A program made the translations under genes and the position numbers. A stretch of 9,072 bases of DNA from JBEVMS01 sp040508515 (lineage in GTDB: Bacteria > Pseudomonadota > Gammaproteobacteria > Xanthomonadales > Rhodanobacteraceae). Location: positions 1 through 9,072 of the forward strand of contig JBEVMS010000184.1 of assembly GCA_040508515.1 (NCBI GenBank), read 5' to 3'. A model generated the notes under the pieces. The model was given only the letters and a program-made list of their open reading frames with translations, was not told where the DNA came from and did no database searches. Shown piece by piece: positions 1 through 6,312 of the stretch (position 1 is its first letter; the number at the start of each line of letters is the position of its first letter).

Positions 1-303
1 CCGCCGAGTTTCCTGGCCAGCGCGGCGACCACCGCCGCGGGCGTGGCCGGCGGCATGTTCCTGTTCAACGGCATCGAGAACCTGCTTGGCGGCCATCAGG
101 GCGGCGGCTTGTTCGGCGGCGGTCAGCAGGAAACTGTGGTCGAGAACATCACCAACAACAACACGTTCCTGGACGACGGCAACGCCGGGTTGGCCCAAGA
201 CCAGGGCTACAACGACGCTGGTTTCAACGACGGCGGTTTCAACGACGATCTGGCCGGCAACGACAGCTTCGGCGGCTTCGACGACGACGGTTCCTGGACC
301 TGA
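1..303 (+). CDS. DUF2076-type protein, C-terminal fragment (5' end outside window)
   Basis: The reading frame is open from base 1 to a TGA at 301-303 and gives the last 100 residues of a protein whose start lies upstream. The fragment opens with a small-residue hydrophobic stretch (SAATTAAGVAGGMFLF), then a Gly/Gln-rich stretch and an acidic Asn/Asp/Gly/Phe-rich tail ending in GSWT. This layout, an Ala/Gly-rich hydrophobic patch followed by a low-complexity Gly/Asp tail, is what I associate with the C-terminal part of DUF2076 (COG3416) proteins of Xanthomonas and relatives, whose function is not established. The tail has imperfect repeats of the type GFNDGGFNDD around residues 72-82 of the fragment. 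The GTG at 43 and ATG at 55 are internal codons, not likely starts. The family call rests on composition and a short motif only. Confidence 0.6.
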   Translation, partial: PPSFLASAATTAAGVAGGMFLFNGIENLLGGHQGGGLFGGGQQETVVENITNNNTFLDDGNAGLAQDQGYNDAGFNDGGFNDDLAGNDSFGGFDDDGSWT

Positions 304-322
304 GCCTCTGGCCCCACTGCAT

Positions 323-360
323 CGCCTGAGCGTGCGACGGCGCCGTTGCGCGCTCAGGCG
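323..360. terminator. Long hairpin between convergent genes
   Basis: The arms 323-332 (CGCCTGAGCG) and 351-360 (CGCTCAGGCG) are exact inverted complements. Pairing continues inward to 339/344 with two G-U pairs, giving about 17 base pairs closed by a 4-base loop. The hairpin lies 20 bases after the stop of the left gene and its right arm covers the last codons and stop of the minus-strand gene. This fits a two-way transcription end for the convergent pair. There is no clear T-run on either side, so it is not a classical intrinsic terminator. Confidence 0.6.
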
Positions 361-569
361 TCCAGATCGGGAATCTGCAGGCTTTCCAGCCGCGCGATGG
401 TGTCCTTCAGCGCCAGCTTGCGTTTTTTAAGCCGGGTAAGCTGCAGCTCGTCGCAGTCGGCCAGCTGGCCCAGGCGGCTTATGGCCTGATCCAGTTGGCG
501 GTGCTCTAGCCGCAAGTTGGACAAGCGGCGTGCGATTTCGGCGGCGTCGTGAACCTGCATGGCGGGCAT
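354..569 (-). CDS. DUF465 / YdcH-like small protein
   Basis: This encodes 71 residues, the usual size for DUF465 (YdcH) proteins. The family signature is visible: an early helix with LRLEHRQLDQAI (about residues 19-30), a short turn, then ELQLTRLKKRKLALKDTI (41-58) and a final short helix. Members are small, highly charged helical-hairpin proteins; their function is unknown to me beyond possible coiled-coil formation. The ATG at 569 gives MPAM and a second in-frame ATG at 560 would remove three residues. Neither has a clear Shine-Dalgarno sequence, so the start is open between them. The gene faces the DUF2076-type gene and is divergent from ttcA. Its last codons lie inside the junction hairpin. 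Confidence 0.85.
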   Translation of the reverse strand: MPAMQVHDAAEIARRLSNLRLEHRQLDQAISRLGQLADCDELQLTRLKKRKLALKDTIARLESLQIPDLDA

Positions 570-590
570 GAGGCAGCAGCGGAAAGGCGC

Positions 591-596
591 AGTGTA
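591..596 (-). promoter_or_regulatory. Possible -10 element for the YdcH-like gene
   Basis: On the minus strand these bases read TACACT, four of six matches to TATAAT, ending about 21 bases before the ATG at 569. No good -35 hexamer is seen at 16-18 bases, so this is weak. It faces away from a similar element for ttcA at 651-656, making this a plausible divergent promoter region. Confidence 0.3.
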
Positions 597-650
597 GCGC
601 CGCGATCGAGCGACTGGGTTAGGTCATGGGCGGGTGATGGCGGCGGCCGT

Positions 651-656
651 TACAAT
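651..656 (+). promoter_or_regulatory. Possible -10 element for ttcA
   Basis: The hexamer TACAAT differs from the TATAAT consensus at one base and stands out in a very GC-rich stretch. It ends 21 bases before the ATG at 678, so the leader would be short, about 15 bases. No convincing -35 hexamer is seen at the expected spacing. Confidence 0.4.
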
Positions 657-677
657 GGCGGCCGGTCCGTCTTAAGC

Positions 678-1547
678 ATGCCCATGTCCGCGCAACTCGA
701 AATCACCCGCAAGCAGGCCTTCGAGGCCAGCAAATTGGCCAAGCGCCTGCGTCATCAGGTCGGCCAGGCCATCGCCGATTTCCAGATGATCGAAGACGGC
801 GACAAAGTGATGGTGTGCCTGTCCGGCGGTAAAGACTCCTACACCATGCTGGACATGCTGCTGTCGCTGCAGGCGCGCGCGCCGGTCAAGTTCGAGCTGA
901 TCGCGGTCAACCTGGATCAGAAGCAGCCGGATTTTCCCGAGCACGTGCTGCCCGAATACCTGAGCGAGCGCGGCATCCAGTTCCACATCATCGAGCAGGA
1001 CACCTACAGCACCGTGGTGCGGGTGATTCCGGCCGGCAAGACCATGTGCAGCCTGTGTTCGCGTATGCGTCGTGGCGCGCTGTACAGCTGGGCGGCGGCC
1101 AACGGCGTGACCAAGATCGCGCTGGGCCACCACCGCGACGACATCCTGGGCACGTTCTTCCTCAACATGTTCTATCAGGCGCAGCTCAAGGCGATGCCGC
1201 CCAAGCTGCGTTCGGACGACGGCCGCCACGTGGTGATCCGCCCGCTGGCGTATTGCCGCGAGAGCGAAATCGCCGAGTACGCCCAGCAGCGCGCGTTCCC
1301 GATCATCCCGTGCAACCTCTGCGGCTCGCAGGAAAACCTGCAGCGCAAGGCAGTCAGCCGGATGCTGGACGAGTGGGAAAAACTGCAGCCCGGGCGCAGC
1401 GAGAACATTTTCCGCGCGCTGGGCAGCGTGTCGCCCTCGCAACTGGCCGACCGCAACCTGTTCGATTTCGCCAGCCTGGGCGCACGCGAAGGCGCCGCGC
1501 GTGCCGACGCGCACGGCTGGCTGGCCGGCGCGCCGGACCAAGCGTGA
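678..1547 (+). CDS. ttcA: tRNA 2-thiocytidine(32) synthetase TtcA
   Basis: TtcA is a cytoplasmic ATP-dependent enzyme that places sulfur on cytidine 32 of certain tRNAs using a [4Fe-4S] cluster. The 289-residue product shows the PP-loop SGGKDS at 49-54, which binds ATP to adenylate the base. It also has C124-x-x-C127 (MCSLCSRMRRG) and CNLCGSQ with C212 and C215. By comparison with the E. coli enzyme, C124, C127 and C215 are the likely cluster ligands. GHHRDD follows the first Cys pair, and the C-terminal SQLADRNLFDF is typical of the family. The frame is open from 549, but family similarity begins near the ATGs at 678 and 684. I chose 678; 684 (MSAQLEI) is equally possible, as neither has a strong Shine-Dalgarno site. 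The upstream residues encoded from 549 look non-coding. The aminotransferase gene starts 38 bases downstream. Confidence 0.95.
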   Translation: MPMSAQLEITRKQAFEASKLAKRLRHQVGQAIADFQMIEDGDKVMVCLSGGKDSYTMLDMLLSLQARAPVKFELIAVNLDQKQPDFPEHVLPEYLSERGIQFHIIEQDTYSTVVRVIPAGKTMCSLCSRMRRGALYSWAAANGVTKIALGHHRDDILGTFFLNMFYQAQLKAMPPKLRSDDGRHVVIRPLAYCRESEIAEYAQQRAFPIIPCNLCGSQENLQRKAVSRMLDEWEKLQPGRSENIFRALGSVSPSQLADRNLFDFASLGAREGAARADAHGWLAGAPDQA

Positions 1548-1585
1548 TACCCACCGTTCCCCCCTTCTCACCAGCGAGTACAGCC

Positions 1586-2788
1586 GTGTCCTTCTTTGCA
1601 TCCGTTGAAATGGCCCCGGGCGATCCGATTCTGGGGCTGACCGAGGCGTACCTGGCCGACACGCGGCCGGACAAGGTCAACCTGGGCGTGGGCATCTACT
1701 ACGACGAGGCGGGCAAGATCCCGCTGTTGAAATCGGTGCAGGAGGTTGAGCAGGCCCTGGCCAAGGATGCCAAGCCACGCGGCTATCTGCCGATCGACGG
1801 CATGCCGGCCTACAACCGGGCCACCCAGCGGCTGTTGTTCGGTGCCGAGTCGGCGCTGCTGGCGGCCGGCCGGGTGGTCACCTCGCAGACCGTCGGCGGC
1901 GGCAGCGCGCTGCGCGTGGGCGCCGACCTGCTGAAGAAGGTCAATCCGAACGTCAAAGTGGCGATCAGCAATCCGAGCTGGGAAAACCACCGCGTGGTGT
2001 TCGGCAATGCCGGCTTCGAGGTGATCGATTACCGCTACTACGACGCCGCCACCCACGGGGTGGATTTCGCCGGCCTGCTGGCCGACCTGGGCAGCTACCC
2101 GGCGGGCACCATCGTGCTGTTGCATGCGTGCTGCCACAACCCCACCGGCGTGGACCTGACCGCCGAGCAGTGGCGCCAGGTGGTGGCGCTGGTCAAAGAG
2201 CGCGGGCTGATGCCGTTCATCGACATCGCCTACCAGGGCTTCGACCAGGGCACCGACGCCGACGCGGCGGCGATCCGTCTGTTCGCCGAATCGGGCATCG
2301 AATCGTTCGTGGTGGCCAGTTCTTACTCCAAGTCGTTCTCGCTCTACGGCGAGCGCGTCGGCGCGTTGTCGGTGGTGGCGGGCAGCCGCGAGGAAGCGCT
2401 GCGCGTGCAGTCGGTGGTCAAGCGCACCATCCGGGCCAACTATTCCAGCCCGGCTACTCACGGCGCCAGCCTGGTCGCCGGCGTGCTCGGCAGCGACGAG
2501 CTGCGCGCGCGCTGGGAAGAAGAGCTGGGCCAGATGCGCACGCGCATCCACAACCTGCGTGCGGGTCTGGTCGATCGGCTTGCCGCGCATGGCGCGCTTG
2601 GCTTCGATTTTATCGCGCGCCAGGCCGGCATGTTCTCCTACTCGGGACTGAGCAAGGCGCAGGTCGATCGGCTGCGCGAGGAGCACGCCATCTACGCCAT
2701 CGGCACCGGGCGCATCTGCGTGGCCGCACTTAACCAGGGCAATCTGGATCGCGTGGCCGCTGCGGTGGCGGCGGTCAGCAAAGCCTGA
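1586..2788 (+). CDS. tyrB: Aromatic amino acid / aspartate aminotransferase (class I, PLP-dependent)
   Basis: This 400-residue enzyme matches the length and whole sequence pattern of TyrB/AspC-type (subgroup I-alpha) aminotransferases. These exchange the amino group between aspartate or aromatic amino acids and 2-oxoglutarate. Visible landmarks are an early VNLGVGIYYDE, SQTVGGGSALRVGADL in the cofactor-phosphate region, NPSWENH with the stacking Trp, and HNPTG with N185. Next come DIAYQGF with D213 and Y216, SYSKSFSLYGERVG with the PLP lysine K249 and R257, IRANYSSP with R283 (side-chain carboxylate), and GRICVAAL with R376 (alpha-carboxylate). All key residues are present, so it should be active as a homodimer in the cytoplasm. 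The frame is open far upstream, but similarity starts with the GTG at 1586 (reads MSFFASVEMAPGDPI). GCGAG at 1574-1578 is a weak ribosome site. Aspartate versus aromatic preference cannot be read with certainty. The 38-base gap after ttcA suggests possible cotranscription. Confidence 0.92.
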   Translation: MSFFASVEMAPGDPILGLTEAYLADTRPDKVNLGVGIYYDEAGKIPLLKSVQEVEQALAKDAKPRGYLPIDGMPAYNRATQRLLFGAESALLAAGRVVTSQTVGGGSALRVGADLLKKVNPNVKVAISNPSWENHRVVFGNAGFEVIDYRYYDAATHGVDFAGLLADLGSYPAGTIVLLHACCHNPTGVDLTAEQWRQVVALVKERGLMPFIDIAYQGFDQGTDADAAAIRLFAESGIESFVVASSYSKSFSLYGERVGALSVVAGSREEALRVQSVVKRTIRANYSSPATHGASLVAGVLGSDELRARWEEELGQMRTRIHNLRAGLVDRLAAHGALGFDFIARQAGMFSYSGLSKAQVDRLREEHAIYAIGTGRICVAALNQGNLDRVAAAVAAVSKA

Positions 2789-2872
2789 GCAGGGCGCGCC
2801 TGTGTCGTCCTGGTGACGGCGCGGGCTTGGCTGGCAGTGCGGCAGTCGCGTGCATGCTGCGCTGATGTCTAC

Positions 2873-2898
2873 CGCGGATGGATAGACGTCCATCCGCG
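2873..2898 (+). terminator. Perfect inverted repeat downstream of tyrB
   Basis: The arms CGCGGATGGA (2873-2882) and TCCATCCGCG (2889-2898) are exact complements around a 6-base loop. The repeat lies 85 bases after the tyrB stop. There is no T-run after it, so it may end or stabilise the transcript rather than act as a classical intrinsic terminator. A protein-binding palindrome is an alternative. Confidence 0.4.
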
Positions 2899-3077
2899 AT
2901 GGGCGTCACCCTGCTGCGTCGGCCTGGAACATTTCGTGATGGCGCGACGCCACGCGCTTCTCGGGCGCGTACCCTTCATTGGGCGCTCGTGGCTCAATGG
3001 CGCGAGTGATCGACCGGGCGGGTCCGGGCAAGTGCCTGACCGCGGCGTAGTCATCCAAGGCTCAAGCAGCCATCCGG

Positions 3078-3083
3078 TATGAT
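3078..3083 (+). promoter_or_regulatory. Possible -10 element for rdgC
   Basis: TATGAT matches the TATAAT consensus at five of six bases and lies 69 bases before the rdgC ATG. The -35 region at 16-18 bases upstream is poor. It is the best promoter-like hexamer in the gap, and would give a leader of about 60 bases. Confidence 0.4.
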
Positions 3084-3152
3084 GGGCGTTTGAGTGTGCC
3101 CGTGTCGCGCCGCGGCGGGCATGGGCCGTGACTACCCGGATTCCGACGCCTT

Positions 3153-4070
3153 ATGTTTTTTCGCAATGTGACGCTGTTTCGCTTTTCTCCCGCCGTGGCC
3201 AACGATCTGGATCGCCTGGAAGAGGCGCTGGCCGAACACCGGCTGCGCCCGGTCGGTCCGCTGGAAATGTTCACCAAAGGCTTCGTGCCGCCGGTGGGTC
3301 GCGGCGAGGAAGCGGTCCTCACGCATAGCGTCAAGGCCTGCACCCTGCTGACCGTGGGCGGTGAGGACAAACTGCTGCCGGCGGCGGTGGTCAACGACGA
3401 ATTGGCGCGCAAAGTGGCCAAGATCGCCGAGGAAGAAGGTCGCAAGGTCGGCGGACGCGAGCGCAAGAAGCTCAAGGAAGATCTGCTGCACGAGCTGCTG
3501 CCGCGCGCCTTCGTGCGCACGTCGCGGATGTCCAGCTATGTCGACAAGCAGCATGGCTGGCTGGTGCTGGACACGTCCAGCCGCAAGTCGGCGGAGAACG
3601 CGCTGACCCAGGTGCGCGAAGCGCTGGGTAGTTTTCCGGCGGTACCGCTGGCGCCGGAGGAAGGTCCGCGCGTGCTGATGACCGATTGGCTCGCCAACGG
3701 CAGCCTGCCGGCCGGGCTGACGCTGGGCGACGAATGCGAATTGCGCGATCCGGCCACCGCCACCGGCGCGATCGCGCGCTGCCGTCGGCAGGACCTGGAT
3801 GCCGAGGAAATCAAGGAGCACCTGCGCAACGGCAAGCAGGTATTCCAGCTCGGGCTGGTGTTCGACGATCGGATCAGTTTTGTGCTGGGCGAGGATCTGG
3901 TGCTGCGCAAGCTGAAATTCCTCGACGCGGTACTGGACGAACTGGGCGACAGCCAATCCGACGCCGCCGCCGAAATGGATGCGCGCTTCGCCCTGTTGAC
4001 GCTGGAAATGCAGCGCCTGCTGGCCAAACTGGAAGAATGGTTCGGCCTGCCGCGCCCCAAGGACAGCTGA
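3153..4070 (+). CDS. rdgC: Recombination-associated protein RdgC
   Basis: RdgC is a nucleoid-associated protein that forms a ring-shaped dimer around double-stranded DNA and limits RecA-driven strand exchange. The 305-residue product has almost the same length as the E. coli protein (303) and the family pattern from end to end. It begins MFFRNVTLFRF, followed by LEMFTKGFVPP (about 38-48), a long charged helix GRERKKLKEDLLHELLPRAF, SYVDKQHGWLVLDTSS, then VLMTDWL and a C-terminal half ending in a helical tail EMQRLLAKLEEWFGLP. The family has no catalytic motif to check. The ATG at 3153 is right for the family N-terminus but has no obvious Shine-Dalgarno site. It stands alone between two gaps and is probably monocistronic. 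Confidence 0.95.
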   Translation: MFFRNVTLFRFSPAVANDLDRLEEALAEHRLRPVGPLEMFTKGFVPPVGRGEEAVLTHSVKACTLLTVGGEDKLLPAAVVNDELARKVAKIAEEEGRKVGGRERKKLKEDLLHELLPRAFVRTSRMSSYVDKQHGWLVLDTSSRKSAENALTQVREALGSFPAVPLAPEEGPRVLMTDWLANGSLPAGLTLGDECELRDPATATGAIARCRRQDLDAEEIKEHLRNGKQVFQLGLVFDDRISFVLGEDLVLRKLKFLDAVLDELGDSQSDAAAEMDARFALLTLEMQRLLAKLEEWFGLPRPKDS

Positions 4071-4180
4071 GCCCGGACCGTGGGACTTGCGCGAAAGGCA
4101 AACTCTCCCCACATTGAGGGCCATCCACGAGCGTATTGCACGGCCTTCCCCCGCATGGCCGGCGTAGACGGGCAGGCATC

Positions 4181-4951
4181 ATGGCGCAGCATTTGGTAGG
4201 CGACTGGCTGGAACTGGCGACGACCACCGGCGGCACGATCCGTGTGCTCAAAGCGGTTCATCCACGTGCACGCCGGCTACGCCTGACGGTGACCCCCAAG
4301 GGTGCGCGGGTGTCCTACCCGCAGGGCACCCACCCGGCCCAGGTCAATGCTTTCCTGCGCAATCACGCCGATTGGCTGGAACAGAAGCTCGACGAACTCA
4401 ACCTGGCGGTCAAGCCGTTGCCCGCGCTGCGCGTGGGGCAGCCCTGCCGGCTGCCGCTGCGCGGCGAGACGGTGACGCTCGAATGGGCCGAGGGGCCGTA
4501 TCCGCGGGTCGAGTCGCACGCCCAGGGCCTGACCCTGGTGATCCCGCGCCCGCATACCCGCGCGCTGCCGGTGGCGCGTGGGTTGCTGGCCTCATATCTC
4601 GAAGCGCAGATGCGGCGCGACGTGTCGCGCTGGCTGGCCGGCTACGTGCCCCAACTGGGTCTGGCACCCACGGCGCTGCGGATTCGTCCGATGAAAAGCC
4701 TGTGGGGCAGCCTGGACACGCGCGACCGGATCAACCTGGATCTGGCGTTGGCCTTGGCGCCGCCAGCCGCGCTGCGCTATGTGCTGGTGCACGAGCTGTG
4801 TCACCTCAAGGTGCGCAGCCATGCGCCCCGGTTCTGGGCGCAAGTGGAGGGCTTGTTTCCTGATTGGCGGCAGCAGCGCGAATGGCTGCGCCATAACGGC
4901 GCGCTGCTGAAATCCGAACTGGACCGCCTGATCGCCGACGTCGCCGATTAA
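4181..4951 (+). CDS. YgjP-like (DUF45/COG1451) zinc metallopeptidase
   Basis: The 256-residue product fits the YgjP/DUF45 family, which databases may name M48- or SprT-type metallopeptidases. An N-terminal half rich in beta-type sequence (VHPRARRLRLTVTPKGARVSYP) is followed by a helical stretch. Next comes IRPMKSLWGS (168-177), and then VLVHELCHLKVRSHAPRFW. In that last stretch H204-E205-L-C-H208 forms the HExxH zinc site and H214 is the likely third ligand (HExxH-x5-H). The family usually shows WGSC at the position that reads WGSL here (L178). No signal peptide or membrane segment is seen, so it should be cytoplasmic. Its substrate is not known. The start is chosen at ATG 4181, just after GGCAGG at 4171-4176, although the spacing is short. 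An upstream ATG at 4136 in the same frame would add 15 Arg/Gly-rich residues and is less likely. It follows rdgC by 110 bases. Confidence 0.88.
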   Translation: MAQHLVGDWLELATTTGGTIRVLKAVHPRARRLRLTVTPKGARVSYPQGTHPAQVNAFLRNHADWLEQKLDELNLAVKPLPALRVGQPCRLPLRGETVTLEWAEGPYPRVESHAQGLTLVIPRPHTRALPVARGLLASYLEAQMRRDVSRWLAGYVPQLGLAPTALRIRPMKSLWGSLDTRDRINLDLALALAPPAALRYVLVHELCHLKVRSHAPRFWAQVEGLFPDWRQQREWLRHNGALLKSELDRLIADVAD

Positions 4952-5071
4952 AAAGAGGCCGCAGATAAGCGCAAGTAATTACGACATATCGCGCATAAGG
5001 CCATAACAAATTGCAATCAAAAGCTGGCTTGCATAATCTTTATCGGACACAAAAAGGCAAACAAGCAGGAC

Positions 5072-5077
5072 TATAAT
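5072..5077 (+). promoter_or_regulatory. Consensus -10 element for the FNT channel gene
   Basis: A perfect TATAAT lies here, in a locally AT-rich stretch. The -35 position is poor at normal spacing, so an activator may be needed. The transcript would carry a leader of about 170 bases. A second, weaker candidate is CATAAT at 5032-5037 with TTGCAA at 5011-5016 (15-base spacing). Confidence 0.5.
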
Positions 5078-5242
5078 CCTGGCCGCGAGCTTGTTTGGCT
5101 CCGAGGTTTTGGCATCGCGCGTGCTGTCGCAGTTGCTGGCGCACGCCATAGCCGAAAACCATCCGCTTGCTGGAACGCAAGGTGCGACTTGATCGCGCCG
5201 AGTGGGACGGCTTGCTTATCGGTTTGTAATAACTATCCCCAC

Positions 5243-5247
5243 AAGGT
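5243..5247 (+). promoter_or_regulatory. Ribosome binding site of the FNT channel gene
   Basis: AAGGT matches the Shine-Dalgarno core and ends 9 bases before the ATG at 5257. This supports that start, since there is no other in-frame start in the preceding region. Confidence 0.6.
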
Positions 5248-5256
5248 AACCACGTC

Positions 5257-6093
5257 ATGTACCAAGACACAATTGCCAACTTTGCCGCAGTTGGCGCGCA
5301 CAAGGCGCAGATGGTTCGCCGCCATCTGTTCGCCTTTCTGATCGGTTCGATGATGGCCGGCGCCTATATCGGTTTTGGCGACATTATTCTGTTCACCGTC
5401 GGCGCGCATGCCGATCCGGCCTGGGCGCGCCTGATCGGTGGCTCGGTGTTTGCCGCAGCGCTGACCATCTGCGTGTTCGCTGGCGCCGATTTGTTCACCG
5501 GTACGGCCATGTACATGCCTTTCGCGGTGGCCAACAAGCAGGCCAACCTGGTCGACGTGGTGATGGTGTGGGTCTCGTGCTGGATCGGCAACCTGATTGG
5601 CGCGGCCGTGCTGGCGGCGCTGCTGCACATGGCCGGTGGCGGCGTGCTGCTGACCGATGGCAATACGGTGTTCTTCAACGCCGTGGCGGCCAAGATGAGC
5701 GCCAGCTCCAGCGCCTTGTTCGCGCGTGGGCTGCTGTGCAACTGGCTGGTCTGCCTGGCGATCTGGATGTGTGCCCGCACCAAGAGCGACACCGCCAAGC
5801 TGGCGCTGATCTTCTGGCCGATCATGATCTTCGTCGCCTCCGGCTTCGAGCATTCGGTGGCCAACATGTTTGCCTTCTCGATGGCGCTGCTGGGTGACCA
5901 CCCGGCCAACGTGACGCTGGAAGGCGCGATCCACAATGAAACCTGGGTCACCCTGGGCAATCTGGTCGGCGGTGTCGTGATGGTGGCGGCGGGTTACCTG
6001 CTGCAGCGCCCGACTAATCAGGCAGCGCACGCCGACGCCGGCAGCGCGGCAACCGGTACCCGCGCTACGGCCAAGGTTTCCAGCGCGCACTAA
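5257..6093 (+). CDS. Formate/nitrite transporter (FNT) family channel, NirC-like
   Basis: FNT proteins are pentameric inner-membrane channels for small monovalent anions such as formate, nitrite or hydrosulfide. The 278-residue product has the six-segment pattern: about 23-48, 59-89 (broken), 100-125, 152-174, 181-211 (broken) and 229-249. Family signatures are GADLFTGTAMYM with T81 at the periplasmic-side constriction, RGLLCNWLVCLAIWM (157-171), and SGFEHSVANMFAF with the central pore histidine H199. The wording around H199 and NWLVCLAIWM is closer to what I recall of NirC (nitrite) than FocA, but the substrate cannot be settled from sequence. The last 27 residues form a polar Ala/Thr tail. 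There is no neighbouring nitrite reductase or formate lyase gene, so context does not decide the substrate. The ATG at 5257 has a good ribosome site. A terminator-like hairpin follows. Confidence 0.92.
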   Translation: MYQDTIANFAAVGAHKAQMVRRHLFAFLIGSMMAGAYIGFGDIILFTVGAHADPAWARLIGGSVFAAALTICVFAGADLFTGTAMYMPFAVANKQANLVDVVMVWVSCWIGNLIGAAVLAALLHMAGGGVLLTDGNTVFFNAVAAKMSASSSALFARGLLCNWLVCLAIWMCARTKSDTAKLALIFWPIMIFVASGFEHSVANMFAFSMALLGDHPANVTLEGAIHNETWVTLGNLVGGVVMVAAGYLLQRPTNQAAHADAGSAATGTRATAKVSSAH

Positions 6094-6182
6094 AGCTCGC
6101 TTGGTTCCTTGCCATTGGGCGGCATGAAGCCTGCGCTTGACCGCTTCCAAGCCAAGGGCGGCAGTGCTTGAGCCCGACATCG

Positions 6183-6218
6183 AAGGCCTGAGTCCGGTAG
6201 ACACCGTGCTCAGGCCTT
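6183..6218 (+). terminator. Terminator-like hairpin after the FNT gene
   Basis: The arms AAGGCCTGAG (6183-6192) and CTCAGGCCTT (6209-6218) are exact complements. The inner CGGT and ACCG also pair, closing a 4-base loop, with one mismatch between the two stems. The right arm runs into TTTGAGTTTGT, a broken T-rich run. It starts 90 bases after the FNT stop and precedes the M16 promoter region, so it probably separates the two units. Confidence 0.65.
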
Positions 6219-6306
6219 TGAGTTTGTGCCAGGACAAGTTTGCGATCGCTGCCTCGCCCCTGGACGCCCGCCACGGCCGGGACAGATTCAGGCAAGCTGG
6301 CCGGGA

Positions 6307-6312
6307 TATAAC
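6307..6312 (+). promoter_or_regulatory. Possible -10 element for the M16 protease gene
   Basis: TATAAC matches the consensus at five of six bases and lies 74 bases before the ATG at 6386, downstream of the hairpin at 6183-6218. The -35 region is not convincing. Confidence 0.35.

Larger units (their letters stand above)
2789..3152. other. Intergenic region with several hairpins, no supported gene
   Basis: This 364-base gap between the aminotransferase and rdgC shows no convincing coding frame. Short open frames on both strands have compositions of GC-rich noncoding DNA and no ribosome sites. It holds four inverted repeats: 2873-2898 (perfect), 2940-2952 (5-base arms, 3-base loop), 2977-2999 (8-base arms with one G-U) and 3021-3041 (arms of 7 with unpaired bases). 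A -10 like hexamer lies at 3078-3083. It could hold a terminator, the rdgC promoter and perhaps a small RNA. Only the first and last of these have direct support. Confidence 0.5.
4952..5256. other. AT-rich intergenic leader region of the channel gene
   Basis: The first half of this 305-base gap (about 4950-5080) is clearly richer in A/T than the rest of the window and holds promoter-like hexamers. The second half returns to GC-rich sequence with two overlapping short open frames on the plus strand. One is open up to a TGA at 5190-5192. The other is 5152-5229, with mostly G/C third bases and a product containing LLERKVRLDRAEWDGLL. Neither has a good start signal and I recognise neither. They may be a gene remnant or chance. 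No RNA gene is recognised. Confidence 0.5.

Noticed and set aside
549..677. N-terminal extension of ttcA from the ATG at 549
   Set aside because: The added 43 residues are Arg/Gly-rich, overlap the start of the divergent gene, and include the likely ttcA promoter. Family similarity begins after 678.
1568..2893. A 441-codon antisense open frame over tyrB
   Set aside because: It is a shadow of a GC-rich gene with all aminotransferase catalytic residues on the plus strand.
2813..3082. A possible 89-residue gene in the gap before rdgC
   Set aside because: It has no ribosome site, a Trp/Cys/Arg-rich composition typical of chance frames, and contains the hairpins and the rdgC -10 element.
5110..5125. 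A sigma-54 (-24/-12) promoter for the FNT gene
   Set aside because: TGGCA and TGCT have the right spacing, but one base of the -12 block is off and such matches are common by chance in GC-rich DNA. It is kept only as a remark in the leader finding.
6094..6175. An imperfect direct repeat of a GCCA...GGGCGGCA type sequence (around 6111-6123 and 6150-6162)
   Set aside because: The copies match over too few bases and need a gap, so this is likely chance.
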